A stretch of DNA of 63,103 nucleotides, taken from contig NZ_JABXKM010000134.1 in NCBI RefSeq assembly GCF_017115025.1, forward strand, positions 1-63,103, written 5' to 3'. How positions within the stretch are numbered: the stretch's first letter is position 1; every line of letters begins with the position of its first letter. Below are positions 56,359 to 63,103 of this stretch, piece by piece. Origin of the DNA: Nostoc sp. NOS(2021). GTDB taxonomy: Bacteria > Cyanobacteriota > Cyanobacteriia > Cyanobacteriales > Nostocaceae. The notes beneath the pieces are model-generated. The model was not told where the DNA came from. It saw nothing but the letters and a program-made list of their open reading frames with translations, and searched no databases. The position numbers and the translations under genes were made by a program.

Positions 56359-56819
56359 ACCAGGAGCCTCACTCTAAGTGAATGTCACAGTATCTAACGA
56401 TAATTTAATAATTAGTGCATTTTTCATAGAAAAATAAGATTTCCATAATTTTACTTAACATTGTGCAACGCAATTCTCAGAATTTAGCGGCTCGAACAGA
56501 CGGCGTAGGAATCCAGATAATTATACGATATGGTTTCCATAAGTAAAGTGCTGTTTTCCGTAATAGTGTAAGTCCAGCGCTTTGCAATTATAATTATAAG
56601 TATTTAGCTGACCCTGATTTATCGTTATTGTCGAATCACAAAAAACTTAAAATAATTTTTATATATTTAAATTTCTTAATATTTACTCTAATATTTTTAG
56701 GTTTTGGCGATGTCTACGACGGGCTACGCCTACGTGTTTTTGTAGTATTCACAAAGTTGACTAATATTCTTTGGTAATAGGTAATTGGAGAAAAGCTATT
56801 ACCCATTACCCATAAGTCA
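56359..56819. other. AT-rich intergenic region
   Basis: 460 bases. Around 56710-56735 is a degenerate repeat TGTCTACGACGGGCTACGCC. The rest is AT-rich, with several A/T runs (56590-56700). It likely contains the promoter of the receiver genes on the right-hand side of 56358. No gene supported. Confidence 0.45.
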
Positions 56820-58211
56820 TTACCGAGGTTCAGCTTGGGTTGAGACTGTTAATACTTGCGGTGGTGTGGCATCTGGGGGATAGAGAAAATCTACTTCTAC
56901 TAAAGAGCGATCGCCTGGCTTGATATTTAATAAAACTAACGATTCCCCTGGTTGACCTCTCTTTTGCACTAAATGCACAAACTGAGTTTGCGGCTGACCT
57001 TGGTCATCTTTGTAACGTACCCGCACCGTTCCTCTAAAGAATACTTGACGGGCTGGTGTACTCAAAAAGCGTAACCCCGGTTTTCCCAACTGATCCTCTT
57101 TGAGTGGCGTTTGCATGGACACACTCACAATTTGAGGACTTTGAGTATTATTGTATAGTGGCAACTTGAGACTATATTGAACTCCGTAGTTGCCGTGAGC
57201 GCGATATGCGGTGTCAGGATAGCGCACCAGCATGTTAGCACTTTGAATTTGACCAGTTCCTAAGGTATCACCATGCAGGGTGCTTAGAGCGTAGGAAAAC
57301 ACTTGACCAGGCTGGGGAATAGTTAGATACCTAACTTTGGGATTATCTACTAATAAGGCTCTCCATTGGGAACCACCAGCTACTCCGGCTACACGCCCAT
57401 AAACTATAGGCTTGCCAGTTTCCTCAAGGGGAGTAGGAGTTTTATCCCGTGGCCCAGCCAAATCACCATTATCTAGTAAATTTTGCCATTCTTCTAAAGT
57501 AGGCGATCGCTCACTACCATCGGAATTCACCCGTGCAAACATAGCTAGGCTAGCCGCATAAACAGTACCATTACTTTGCAGTCGCATCAACGTAGACCGA
57601 CCATTCAGAGGTGGTGTGAGTCCCTGCACAGGAATTGGTAAATTTAGTAACATCCGACTTTGCCCTGGTGGAATCTCAATTTGGGCAGGGAAAATCTCTT
57701 GTCGTTTTCCTCTAAGCACATCAGACATAACGCGATCGCCTGGCCCAGCAAAAACTGTACCTAAAAGATTTTGACTAAAAGATGGTAACTGAATAAATGG
57801 TGCATCCGGTTGACTCAAATAACTCGCCGCCTGCAAAATATTTACCTTCACTGCTTCAGAACCAGGATTATGCAGAATTATTCCTAAATAAAGAGAACGC
57901 AAATTCTCTGGTGGTTCAGCCTTCGCAATGTGGTGGGCAAAAATATCAAATCGCCCCCGAAACGGAAAATTCAAATGCGCCGTTGGCACTTTTTTACCAT
58001 TTGGTGGAAAAGTGGAGAGTAAAATCCCTTCTTTCAATACCAACTCTGGACTATTACTGTTAAATGTTGGCACTGTATCCAATTGGCCTGGTAAAGGACG
58101 TACTTCTTGTGGTTGCACCACTTCTTCAGGCGGTGGTGTGGCAGGAGTTGTTTGGCCAAGCAGAAAATTTAGTAACAATGGCAACATAAATTTAAATATT
58201 TTCTCCACCAT
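56820..58211 (-). CDS. DUF3370 family exported protein
   Basis: 463 residues, cyanobacterial family of unknown function. A signal peptide (about 1-19, MLPLLLNFLLGQ) leads into a Pro-rich stretch and a large beta-rich domain: LDTVPTFNSNSPELVLKEGI, HLNFPFRGRFDIFAHHI, LYLGIILHNPGSEAVKV, and NYGVQYSLKLPLYNNTQ. It looks secreted or periplasmic. It starts 16 bases after the peptidase C15 gene stop, so the pair is probably co-transcribed; no functional link is known. Confidence 0.82.
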   Translation of the reverse strand: MVEKIFKFMLPLLLNFLLGQTTPATPPPEEVVQPQEVRPLPGQLDTVPTFNSNSPELVLKEGILLSTFPPNGKKVPTAHLNFPFRGRFDIFAHHIAKAEPPENLRSLYLGIILHNPGSEAVKVNILQAASYLSQPDAPFIQLPSFSQNLLGTVFAGPGDRVMSDVLRGKRQEIFPAQIEIPPGQSRMLLNLPIPVQGLTPPLNGRSTLMRLQSNGTVYAASLAMFARVNSDGSERSPTLEEWQNLLDNGDLAGPRDKTPTPLEETGKPIVYGRVAGVAGGSQWRALLVDNPKVRYLTIPQPGQVFSYALSTLHGDTLGTGQIQSANMLVRYPDTAYRAHGNYGVQYSLKLPLYNNTQSPQIVSVSMQTPLKEDQLGKPGLRFLSTPARQVFFRGTVRVRYKDDQGQPQTQFVHLVQKRGQPGESLVLLNIKPGDRSLVEVDFLYPPDATPPQVLTVSTQAEPR

Positions 58212-58227
58212 ACAGACGCCGACAAAT

Positions 58228-58761
58228 TTATGAAAGTGCCAGTTTGTTAATAATTAATACGAAATCTGCAAGTATCCCGCTCAAATTTTCTTGATTAAGA
58301 ACCGGAACGTGAACAAAAATACAACGCGCCGTGAGTTGGTTTTGGCTTAAGTAGTCCAGCACTGAATAGTAAACACCTTCTGGTGCGTCCGCTACGCGAA
58401 CACAGACAAACTTACCGCAGTCGTGGCTAATCTCAATTGCCACTGCTCCCGCGACTAATTCCTCAAAATCAACTTCTGTCTGCAAAACAATTTCTTTCCA
58501 GCTAGCACCTGCTTCCACACTTAATTGTGTACGGCTTGCAGCCATACCACAACAGATGATGTAATCAGGTTGGATTGCATTGATTTTTTCAATTACCCGA
58601 TCACTGGCAAGTTGCACATCTACGGGTAACTGGTGCAAAAAAGTTAAGTCATGGGGGAGCAACTCAAGTTTGGTAACTTCTAGTAATAAACCATCAGAAT
58701 AATTTGACTGTTGATTCTTTAGCGAAATATCAAAATAAGTTAATAGAATTCTTTTCTTCAT
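58228..58761 (-). CDS. Peptidase C15 (pyroglutamyl peptidase-like)
   Basis: 177 residues. Peptidase C15 removes N-terminal pyroglutamate. Catalytic Glu 83 in QLSVEAGA, Cys 120 in SHDCGKFVC and His in IFVHVPV are all present. Directly after Cys 120 there is a seven-residue insertion (VRVADAP), which is a translated GTTCGCGTAGCGGACGCACC repeat; normally the next residues are a short turn and the hydrophobic helix seen here as GVYYSVLDYL. Activity is therefore uncertain. Length is shorter than the 200-215 of classical enzymes. Upstream of DUF3370 and divergent from hisH. Confidence 0.8.
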   Translation of the reverse strand: MKKRILLTYFDISLKNQQSNYSDGLLLEVTKLELLPHDLTFLHQLPVDVQLASDRVIEKINAIQPDYIICCGMAASRTQLSVEAGASWKEIVLQTEVDFEELVAGAVAIEISHDCGKFVCVRVADAPEGVYYSVLDYLSQNQLTARCIFVHVPVLNQENLSGILADFVLIINKLALS

Positions 58762-58819
58762 AACAAATATTATTTAGAATAGAAAAACCCTCCATAATAA
58801 ATTTACAAGGAGCAGGTAA

Positions 58820-59455
58820 ATGCCAGTTATTGCGGTCGTAGACTACGAGATGGGAAATTTGCACTCAGTCTGCAAAGGCTTGGAAAAATCTGGGGCAACT
58901 CCTAATGTTACTTATTCTCCAAAGGAATTAGAGCAGGCAGATGCAATAGTCTTACCAGGAGTGGGAGCATTTGATCCAGCAGTGCAACACCTGCGAGCGC
59001 GTGGTTTGGAACAACCTATTAAAGAAGCGATCGCATCTGGTAAACCTTTCTTAGGAATTTGTTTAGGATTGCAAATTCTCTTTGAATCAAGTGCAGAAGG
59101 TACCCAACCAGGACTGGGAATTATCAAAGGAAAAGTGCGGCGGTTTCGTCCAGAACCTGACATCACTATTCCTCACATGGGTTGGAATCAACTGGAAGTG
59201 ACTCAGCCAAAAAGTATTTTATGGGAGCATTTACCATCTGCTCCTTGGGTGTATTTTGTCCATTCCTACTATGTTGACCCAATAGACCCGCTAATCCGTG
59301 CAGCAACCGTCACCCACGGTACTCAAACCGTCACAGCTGCGATCGCCCATGAAAACCTGATGGCAGTCCAATTTCACCCCGAAAAATCCTCTAATATCGG
59401 ATTGCAAATCCTGTCTAATTTTGTTGCTCAAGTCCGCGAAAAAATTCCTGCCTAA
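58820..59455 (+). CDS. hisH: Imidazole glycerol phosphate synthase subunit HisH
   Basis: 211 residues, class I glutamine amidotransferase supplying ammonia to HisF. Catalytic triad: Cys in FLGICLGLQIL, His in VQFHPEKS and Glu in the same motif. Oxyanion strand VLPGVGAFDPA and substrate loop HMGWNQLEV, YFVHSYYVDP are conserved. AAGGAG precedes the ATG by 7 bases. Start is clear (MPVIAVVDYEMGNLHSV). hisF is not in the window. Confidence 0.96.
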   Translation: MPVIAVVDYEMGNLHSVCKGLEKSGATPNVTYSPKELEQADAIVLPGVGAFDPAVQHLRARGLEQPIKEAIASGKPFLGICLGLQILFESSAEGTQPGLGIIKGKVRRFRPEPDITIPHMGWNQLEVTQPKSILWEHLPSAPWVYFVHSYYVDPIDPLIRAATVTHGTQTVTAAIAHENLMAVQFHPEKSSNIGLQILSNFVAQVREKIPA

Positions 59456-59549
59456 TACTATTTTTGTCATTTGTACTTTGTTGTTTATCCTTTTTTATTT
59501 GTTAATAAATGAAAATGGCTAATGACCAATGATTAACGATTAATGCATC

Positions 59550-60134
59550 ATGAGCCTGAGAATTTACGGGAATCGCCAGCTAAAAACTTTACCAGGAAAA
59601 GAAACTAGACCCACCAGTGCGCGGGTAAGGGAGGCAGTCTTTAATATTTGGCAGGGAGAAATTGCAGGTTGTCGCTGGCTAGATTTGTGCGCCGGTACTG
59701 GTTCACTGGGCGCAGAGGCTTTGTGTAGAGGAGCCAGCCTAGTAGTGGGAATTGAACAATCGAGCCAAGCCTGTGCCACTATCCAACAAAATTGGCAGCA
59801 GGTAGCTAGTGCCGAGCAAGAACTTCGGGTATTGCGGGGAGATATTACCCAGCAGTTAAAGACTTTATCAGGCAAGCAATTCGATAGAATTTACTTTGAT
59901 CCACCTTATGCCAGTGGATTATATGAGCCAGTTTTAGAAGCGATCGCTCACTATAAACTTTTAGATCCTAGCGGTGAAATCGCAGTTGAACACGCCTCAC
60001 AAGGTTGGACACCACCAGAGATTCCCACTTGGGAAATTTGCCGCGAGAAAGTTTATGGCAACACATCACTTACTTTTTACACAATTGTGGAGTCAGAGGA
60101 GCAGGGGAAGCAGGGGGAGAAGGGGGAGAAATAA
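59550..60134 (+). CDS. rsmD: 16S rRNA (guanine966-N2)-methyltransferase
   Basis: 194 residues. SAM-dependent methylation of G966. Seen: RPTSARVREAVFNIWQ, the SAM loop LDLCAGTGSLGAEALCRGA, VGIEQSS, and the catalytic DPPYASG. The last ~15 residues (SEEQGKQGEKGEK) are repeat-encoded GGGGAGAAG triplets and are probably a non-functional tail. Convergent with petG; 69 bases separate the stops. Confidence 0.94.
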   Translation: MSLRIYGNRQLKTLPGKETRPTSARVREAVFNIWQGEIAGCRWLDLCAGTGSLGAEALCRGASLVVGIEQSSQACATIQQNWQQVASAEQELRVLRGDITQQLKTLSGKQFDRIYFDPPYASGLYEPVLEAIAHYKLLDPSGEIAVEHASQGWTPPEIPTWEICREKVYGNTSLTFYTIVESEEQGKQGEKGEK

Positions 60135-60203
60135 CTCTGACTCCTGCCTCCTGCCGCAGCACTCAGGACGGGCTAAACGCCCCGCTACCGCTAACAGCAC
60201 TCC

Positions 60204-60317
60204 TCATCCCCCCAACTGATTAGGGCGCTTGTATTGCTTATAGGCAGCGTAAAACAGTCCGGCGAGGGTGACGAAAACTAGACCAAGGACAATACCTGAT
60301 AGCAGGGGTTCAACCAC
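60204..60317 (-). CDS. petG: Cytochrome b6-f complex subunit 5
   Basis: 37 residues: [20 protein letters not shown], then [16 protein letters not shown]. One thylakoid-spanning helix, with a Lys/Arg-rich stromal end. Start is GTG (60315-60317) preceded by GAGGAG, so it is easily overlooked. The sequence matches PetG in length and nearly all residues as I recall. PetG stabilises the dimeric b6-f complex. It is divergent from cytM, 210 bases away. Confidence 0.96.
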   Translation of the reverse strand: MVEPLLSGIVLGLVFVTLAGLFYAAYKQYKRPNQLGG

Positions 60318-60527
60318 TGTAAATCTCCTCTTTGTAATTATTAAATATTCGTTGCCTGTTTTTGATTTTACCAAATTTGGTATGAATCCTGCGCCCTACA
60401 GCCTTTTTAGAGGGTGGCTACCCACAAGAAAATAGTCTTCTGTGCTTGCAGACACAATCAAGAACTTTTAAGCTATGTGTAGGAAATGAAAACTTTTTAG
60501 CACACCTAGACTTTCACAGCAAACCTT

Positions 60528-60902
60528 TTGGATAACCAGATTAGCAAACCTGAAATTTTGATTCAGCGGATCGTTTTATTGACGCTGGCCATACTGCTAG
60601 CAGTCCCTTTGGGCTTTTTGGGTGTTCAGTTGGTTCAAGCCTCCGATCCATACGTCAAGAGTGTTCTATCCTTAACAGGAAACCCAGTTCAAGGACACGC
60701 CATCTTTCAAATTAACTGTGCTGGTTGTCATGGCTTGGAAGCAGACGGGCGAGTGGGACCCAGTTTGCAAGCTGTTTCAAAGCACAAGTCTCGGTATGGG
60801 CTGATTCACCAAGTGATCAGTGGCGAAACACCACCAATGCCAAAATTCCAACCTAGTGCCCAAGAAATGGCGGATCTTTTGAACTATTTAGAGTCGTTGT
60901 AG
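60528..60902 (+). CDS. cytM: Cytochrome c (cytM-type)
   Basis: 124 residues: one N-terminal membrane anchor (about 15-37, ILLAVPLGFLGVQLV), then a class I cytochrome c domain with CAGCH heme attachment (about residues 65-69) and the Met ligand in PPMPKF. GPSLQAVSKHKSRYGLIHQV is typical of cytochrome cM. Start TTG 60528 is the best available in frame; no ATG precedes the anchor. CytM is thylakoid/plasma-membrane bound and affects respiration versus photosynthesis under stress or mixotrophy. A strong terminator follows. Confidence 0.88.
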   Translation: MDNQISKPEILIQRIVLLTLAILLAVPLGFLGVQLVQASDPYVKSVLSLTGNPVQGHAIFQINCAGCHGLEADGRVGPSLQAVSKHKSRYGLIHQVISGETPPMPKFQPSAQEMADLLNYLESL

Positions 60903-60940
60903 AGGTTAGAATTTTTGGTTGTGGCATACATAAATCCCTC

Positions 60941-60980
60941 ATGGAAAAAGGCAGCATAGCATGTGCTGCCTTTTTCCATC
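60941..60980 (+). terminator. Rho-independent terminator after cytM
   Basis: Perfect 16-bp stem ATGGAAAAAGGCAGCA (60941-60956) / TGCTGCCTTTTTCCAT (60964-60979). T-run is inside the right arm. 39 bases after the cytM stop. Confidence 0.9.
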
Positions 60981-61406
60981 TCTGACAATTTTTAACATAC
61001 AATGAGAATTTATAGATGTGCAAAGTAAGCGCAGCTTCAGAATGAAACAAAGCTAGAGTTAGAGCGAGTATTTCTACTTAACTAAAAACACCTTTGTTCG
61101 GAGAGGGTTATCTCAAAGCATCTAGCTCAGTCTCATAACTTTGTCTTCCAAGTTGCAGTGGCGAGAACTGTCATTAATCATTTTCCTTTGTCCTTGTCTT
61201 CACATCTGGTCGTATTTACGTAGAATCTTTGATAAAAACTTATATAAACTGTATATTTTAAAGTATGTTAGCAAGTCACGATTTAATGATTGCGAAACTG
61301 AGGTTAGCGTACCTAACTCGGTAGGATTAAGACAAAAGCTCCCAGTGAATCGGCTACGGTTTAGCTTCTTTAACAAACTAGATATTCTTGAGATGCCCGA
61401 AAGCTA
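60981..61406. other. Leader region of the PPIase gene
   Basis: About 425 bases. A frame on the plus strand (61141-61407, TTG start) overlaps the PPIase start by the ATGA pattern but has no family features and is Cys/Leu-odd; I take it as chance. No hairpin of note. Confidence 0.4.
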
Positions 61407-62204
61407 ATGACTGAAGCGATCCAAATCGGTAATCGTACAATCACAGCTAGTGAACTGATTTCCTTACTGGCAAGTTACCAAATGCTGCCACAATTGCAGC
61501 GCGAATTGATCATCGATGAGGCGATAGAGCAAAACTCACGCTCCGCGAAGGTAGCAATAGAGTGTACACCAGAGGAAGTAGCCCAAGCTAAACAGCAGTT
61601 TTACGCTGAAAAACAGTTAAAAAATGAAGAAGACATCCAGGCTTGGATGGCACATCAACGGCTGACTCCCGATCAACTAGAAGTTATTACCACTCGTAAG
61701 CTTAAAATTGAAAAATTCAAGCAAGCCACTTGGGGTAATAAACTGGAATCTTACTTTTTTCAGTCCAAGGCAAAACTAGACAAAGTAATTTATTCCCTAC
61801 TGCGAACCCAGGATGTGGGAATTGCCCAAGAACTTTACTTCCGGATTCAGGCAAAAGAAAACTTTTTTGCTGACTTGGCGCGGGAATACTCACTTGGGCC
61901 AGAAGCCCAAACTGGTGGCTTAGTGGGCCCGATTGAACTGAATGCACTACATCCGGTAATGGTGCAAATGCTCTCTAGCAGTCAACCAGGTCAGATATTA
62001 CCCCCTACCCGCATCGCTGACTGGTTTGTGATTTTGCGGCTGGAAAAATTTATCCCAGCACAACTGGATGAATTCATGAAAGTGCGCCTGCTGAATGAAC
62101 TCTTTGAAACCTGGCTACAAGAACAGCAAAAGCAAATCATGTCTGCACCACAAGGGGAGGGAGACACGGGACGACAGGCAGAGGGTGATAAACCTTTAAC
62201 CTAA
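61407..62204 (+). CDS. Parvulin-type peptidylprolyl isomerase
   Basis: 265 residues. An N-terminal SurA-like helical part (ITASELISLLASYQMLPQLQ, TPEEVAQAKQQFYAEKQ) and a PpiC domain with FFADLAREYSLGPEAQTGGL, IELNALHPVMVQML and DWFVILRLEKF. No signal peptide, so it is cytosolic unless exported unconventionally. In Nostoc relatives such genes often precede peptidase-containing ABC exporters for double-glycine peptides; here no exporter follows. Residues about 47-54 (NSRSAKVA) look like a translated CACGCTCCGCGAAGG repeat insertion. The C-terminal tail after QQKQIMSAP is Gly/Glu-rich. Confidence 0.88.
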   Translation: MTEAIQIGNRTITASELISLLASYQMLPQLQRELIIDEAIEQNSRSAKVAIECTPEEVAQAKQQFYAEKQLKNEEDIQAWMAHQRLTPDQLEVITTRKLKIEKFKQATWGNKLESYFFQSKAKLDKVIYSLLRTQDVGIAQELYFRIQAKENFFADLAREYSLGPEAQTGGLVGPIELNALHPVMVQMLSSSQPGQILPPTRIADWFVILRLEKFIPAQLDEFMKVRLLNELFETWLQEQQKQIMSAPQGEGDTGRQAEGDKPLT

Positions 62205-62441
62205 GCATAGGAGGTGACTCTCATGCTTGGCATCAAAACCGAAGGTAGGGATCGCTCTGTTAGTTTTCCAGGCTGGACGAGCGATCGCTTTTGATGTTCT
62301 TCATATTGTAGGTGTAATTCCACCTGATTAATTATCTAAAGGTGGAATCTCGCCTTTGTCAAGAGAAAAATGGGGCTAGTTAGACTAAAGATCAGAGGTC
62401 AAATAGCTTTTTATGTTTTTTAACACATAAATACGAAAATG
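62205..62441. other. Spacer with HIP1-containing imperfect hairpin
   Basis: About 240 bases after the PPIase stop. GGGATCGCTCTG and GAGCGATCGCTTTTGAT (62250-62296) can pair around a GGCTGGACG core, perhaps a weak terminator. Otherwise AT-rich. No gene. Confidence 0.4.
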
Positions 62442-62656
62442 TCAATCCATAACTAAATTGAAATCTTGAATTTCTAAAATCGAGCCTTTAATAGAAGCTG
62501 CCCAGGAATTAGTTAATCTTTGTTCAACCTGATTTTTAATTAAATGAGCCTGATGAGAAAACTTCTAATATTTCGGATATAACTTTTTCGACTAATTAAC
62601 TCCAACTCATCAACAATTACTAAAGCATCATCATAACGTCCATCAAGAATAAGCTG
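62442..62656 (-). pseudogene. DUF29-like pseudogene
   Basis: On the minus strand a frame from about 62656 encodes DGRYDDALVIVDELELISRK, then NIRSFLIRLI and a stop. Shifting by one base continues with HLIKNQVEQRLTNSWAASIK and EIQDFNLVMD before the next stop at 62442. Together these recall DUF29 proteins, which have an ELE.MG..E...L..HLLK...Q...R..SW...I pattern. No start codon remains; the upstream edge touches a GCTGTTACGCAGC repeat. Single frameshift, truncated at the 5' end. Confidence 0.7.
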
Positions 62657-62713
62657 TTACGCAGCTTGATTGTATAATACTAGATTAAGTATTTAATCCG
62701 GTATCAGCCACCT

Positions 62714-62920
62714 ATGCCAGCAAAAAATCATCTTTCCCAAGATAGTCCAGATTATAATTTAATTGAATTGGTTTGGCATTCAGCAAAAGAATATATAGCT
62801 CATCGATTGTTCCAGTCAGTATCACAGCTAGAAGAGTTGTTAAATAATTTGCTAAATCAAGGAGGTCTTATTATTAAATGGGAGCGCAAGATTAAAAATA
62901 AAGGTAATGCTGTTTATTAA
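62714..62920 (+). pseudogene. IS630-family transposase C-terminal fragment
   Basis: Residues SPDYNLIELVWHSAKEYIA match the DDE-domain C-terminal motif SPDLNPIEHVW of IS630 transposases, followed by HRLFQSVSQLEELLNNLL. About 68 codons remain, and an alternative frame just upstream (KSSFPR) carries the preceding residues, indicating a frameshift. The rest of the element is missing. GCTGTTACGCAGC (62652-62664) and GCTGCGTAGCAGC (62926-62938) form an inverted pair flanking the fragment. Confidence 0.75.
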
Positions 62921-63002
62921 ATTTAGCTGCGTAGCAGCTTAGACTTCCTTAAATCCCAAAGTTCTTGAGTCATCGCGATTTATCCAATACTAAATTCAGG
63001 AT

Positions 63003-63048
63003 AAACTAAAACCCCCAAGCTGTGATGTAAGCTTGAGGGTTTTAGTTT
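63003..63048. terminator. Bidirectional terminator-like hairpin
   Basis: AAACTAAAACCCCCAAGCT (63003-63021) pairs with AGCTTGAGGGTTTTAGTTT (63030-63048), one mismatch, eight-base loop. A/T-rich arms allow termination in both directions. No gene ends within 80 bases on the left, so it probably serves a gene on the right, outside the window, or is the end of a lost element. Confidence 0.8.
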
Positions 63049-63103
63049 GAATTATGATCCCTGGCATCGAGCTATTTTTGCGTAGGGCTACCCCTAAACT
63101 ATC

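Noticed and set aside
61141..61407. 88-codon frame with TTG start overlapping the PPIase start
   Set aside because: Composition is unlike a real protein, there is no ribosome-binding site, and the overlap with the next ATG is likely chance.

Overview
The window comes from a filamentous, Nostoc-like cyanobacterium. The evidence is direct: many GCGATCGC (HIP1) octamers, an RNA polymerase beta' subunit split into rpoC1 and rpoC2, photosynthetic and respiratory genes (petG, cytM, ndhH), a bilin-type GAF domain, and heptanucleotide tandem repeats of the kind known from heterocystous cyanobacteria. No tRNA, rRNA or CRISPR array was recognised. The DNA is rich in small interspersed repeats and MITE-like inverted-repeat elements, many of them nested.

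Layout. 0-7 kb: a class V aminotransferase (cysteine desulfurase-like), a DUF4327 protein and a 1421-residue CBS/PAS hybrid histidine kinase. 7-13 kb: a sugar module with sucrose synthase followed by a GH65 disaccharide phosphorylase fused to beta-phosphoglucomutase. 13-17 kb: an Rrf2 regulator, a pentapeptide-repeat protein, DUF2243 and DUF4129 membrane proteins, and argD. 17-22 kb: a divergent pair of small genes around an operator-like inverted repeat, a K+ channel whose upstream region is duplicated and interrupted by a MITE, and two tandem secreted leucine-rich-repeat proteins. 22-26 kb: an MMADHC-like protein, an ExbB/TolQ channel, rsmH and ndhH. 26-33 kb: accessory region with a methylase remnant, a standalone cyanobacteriochrome-type GAF protein, a VOC protein, two uncharacterised genes, a MidA-type methyltransferase and a 6PGDH-like oxidoreductase. 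33-41 kb: a membrane-anchored helical-repeat protein, hslO, an SRPBCC protein, a double-glycine leader peptide gene in an AT-rich island, a Usp/Uma2 pair and hisD. 42-54 kb: the transcription/translation cluster rpsT-tatD-rpoB-rpoC1-rpoC2, closed by a strong terminator. 54-63 kb: an uncharacterised 442-residue protein, two single-domain receivers (one with Asn at the phosphorylation site), a DUF3370 protein and a peptidase C15, hisH, rsmD, petG, cytM, a parvulin PPIase, and finally gene debris (a DUF29-like pseudogene and an IS630 C-terminal fragment).

Themes. Several conserved enzymes carry in-frame peptide insertions that look like translated interspersed repeats: RsmH, MidA, peptidase C15, PPIase and the GH65-PGM linker. 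The most unusual items are the single-GAF DXCF-type cyanobacteriochrome candidate, the double-glycine peptide, the RHH/SAP-like divergent pair with its 11-bp operator-like palindrome, and a MITE insertion whose empty target site is preserved in a neighbouring duplicate. All calls are by reading only; no database search was run.
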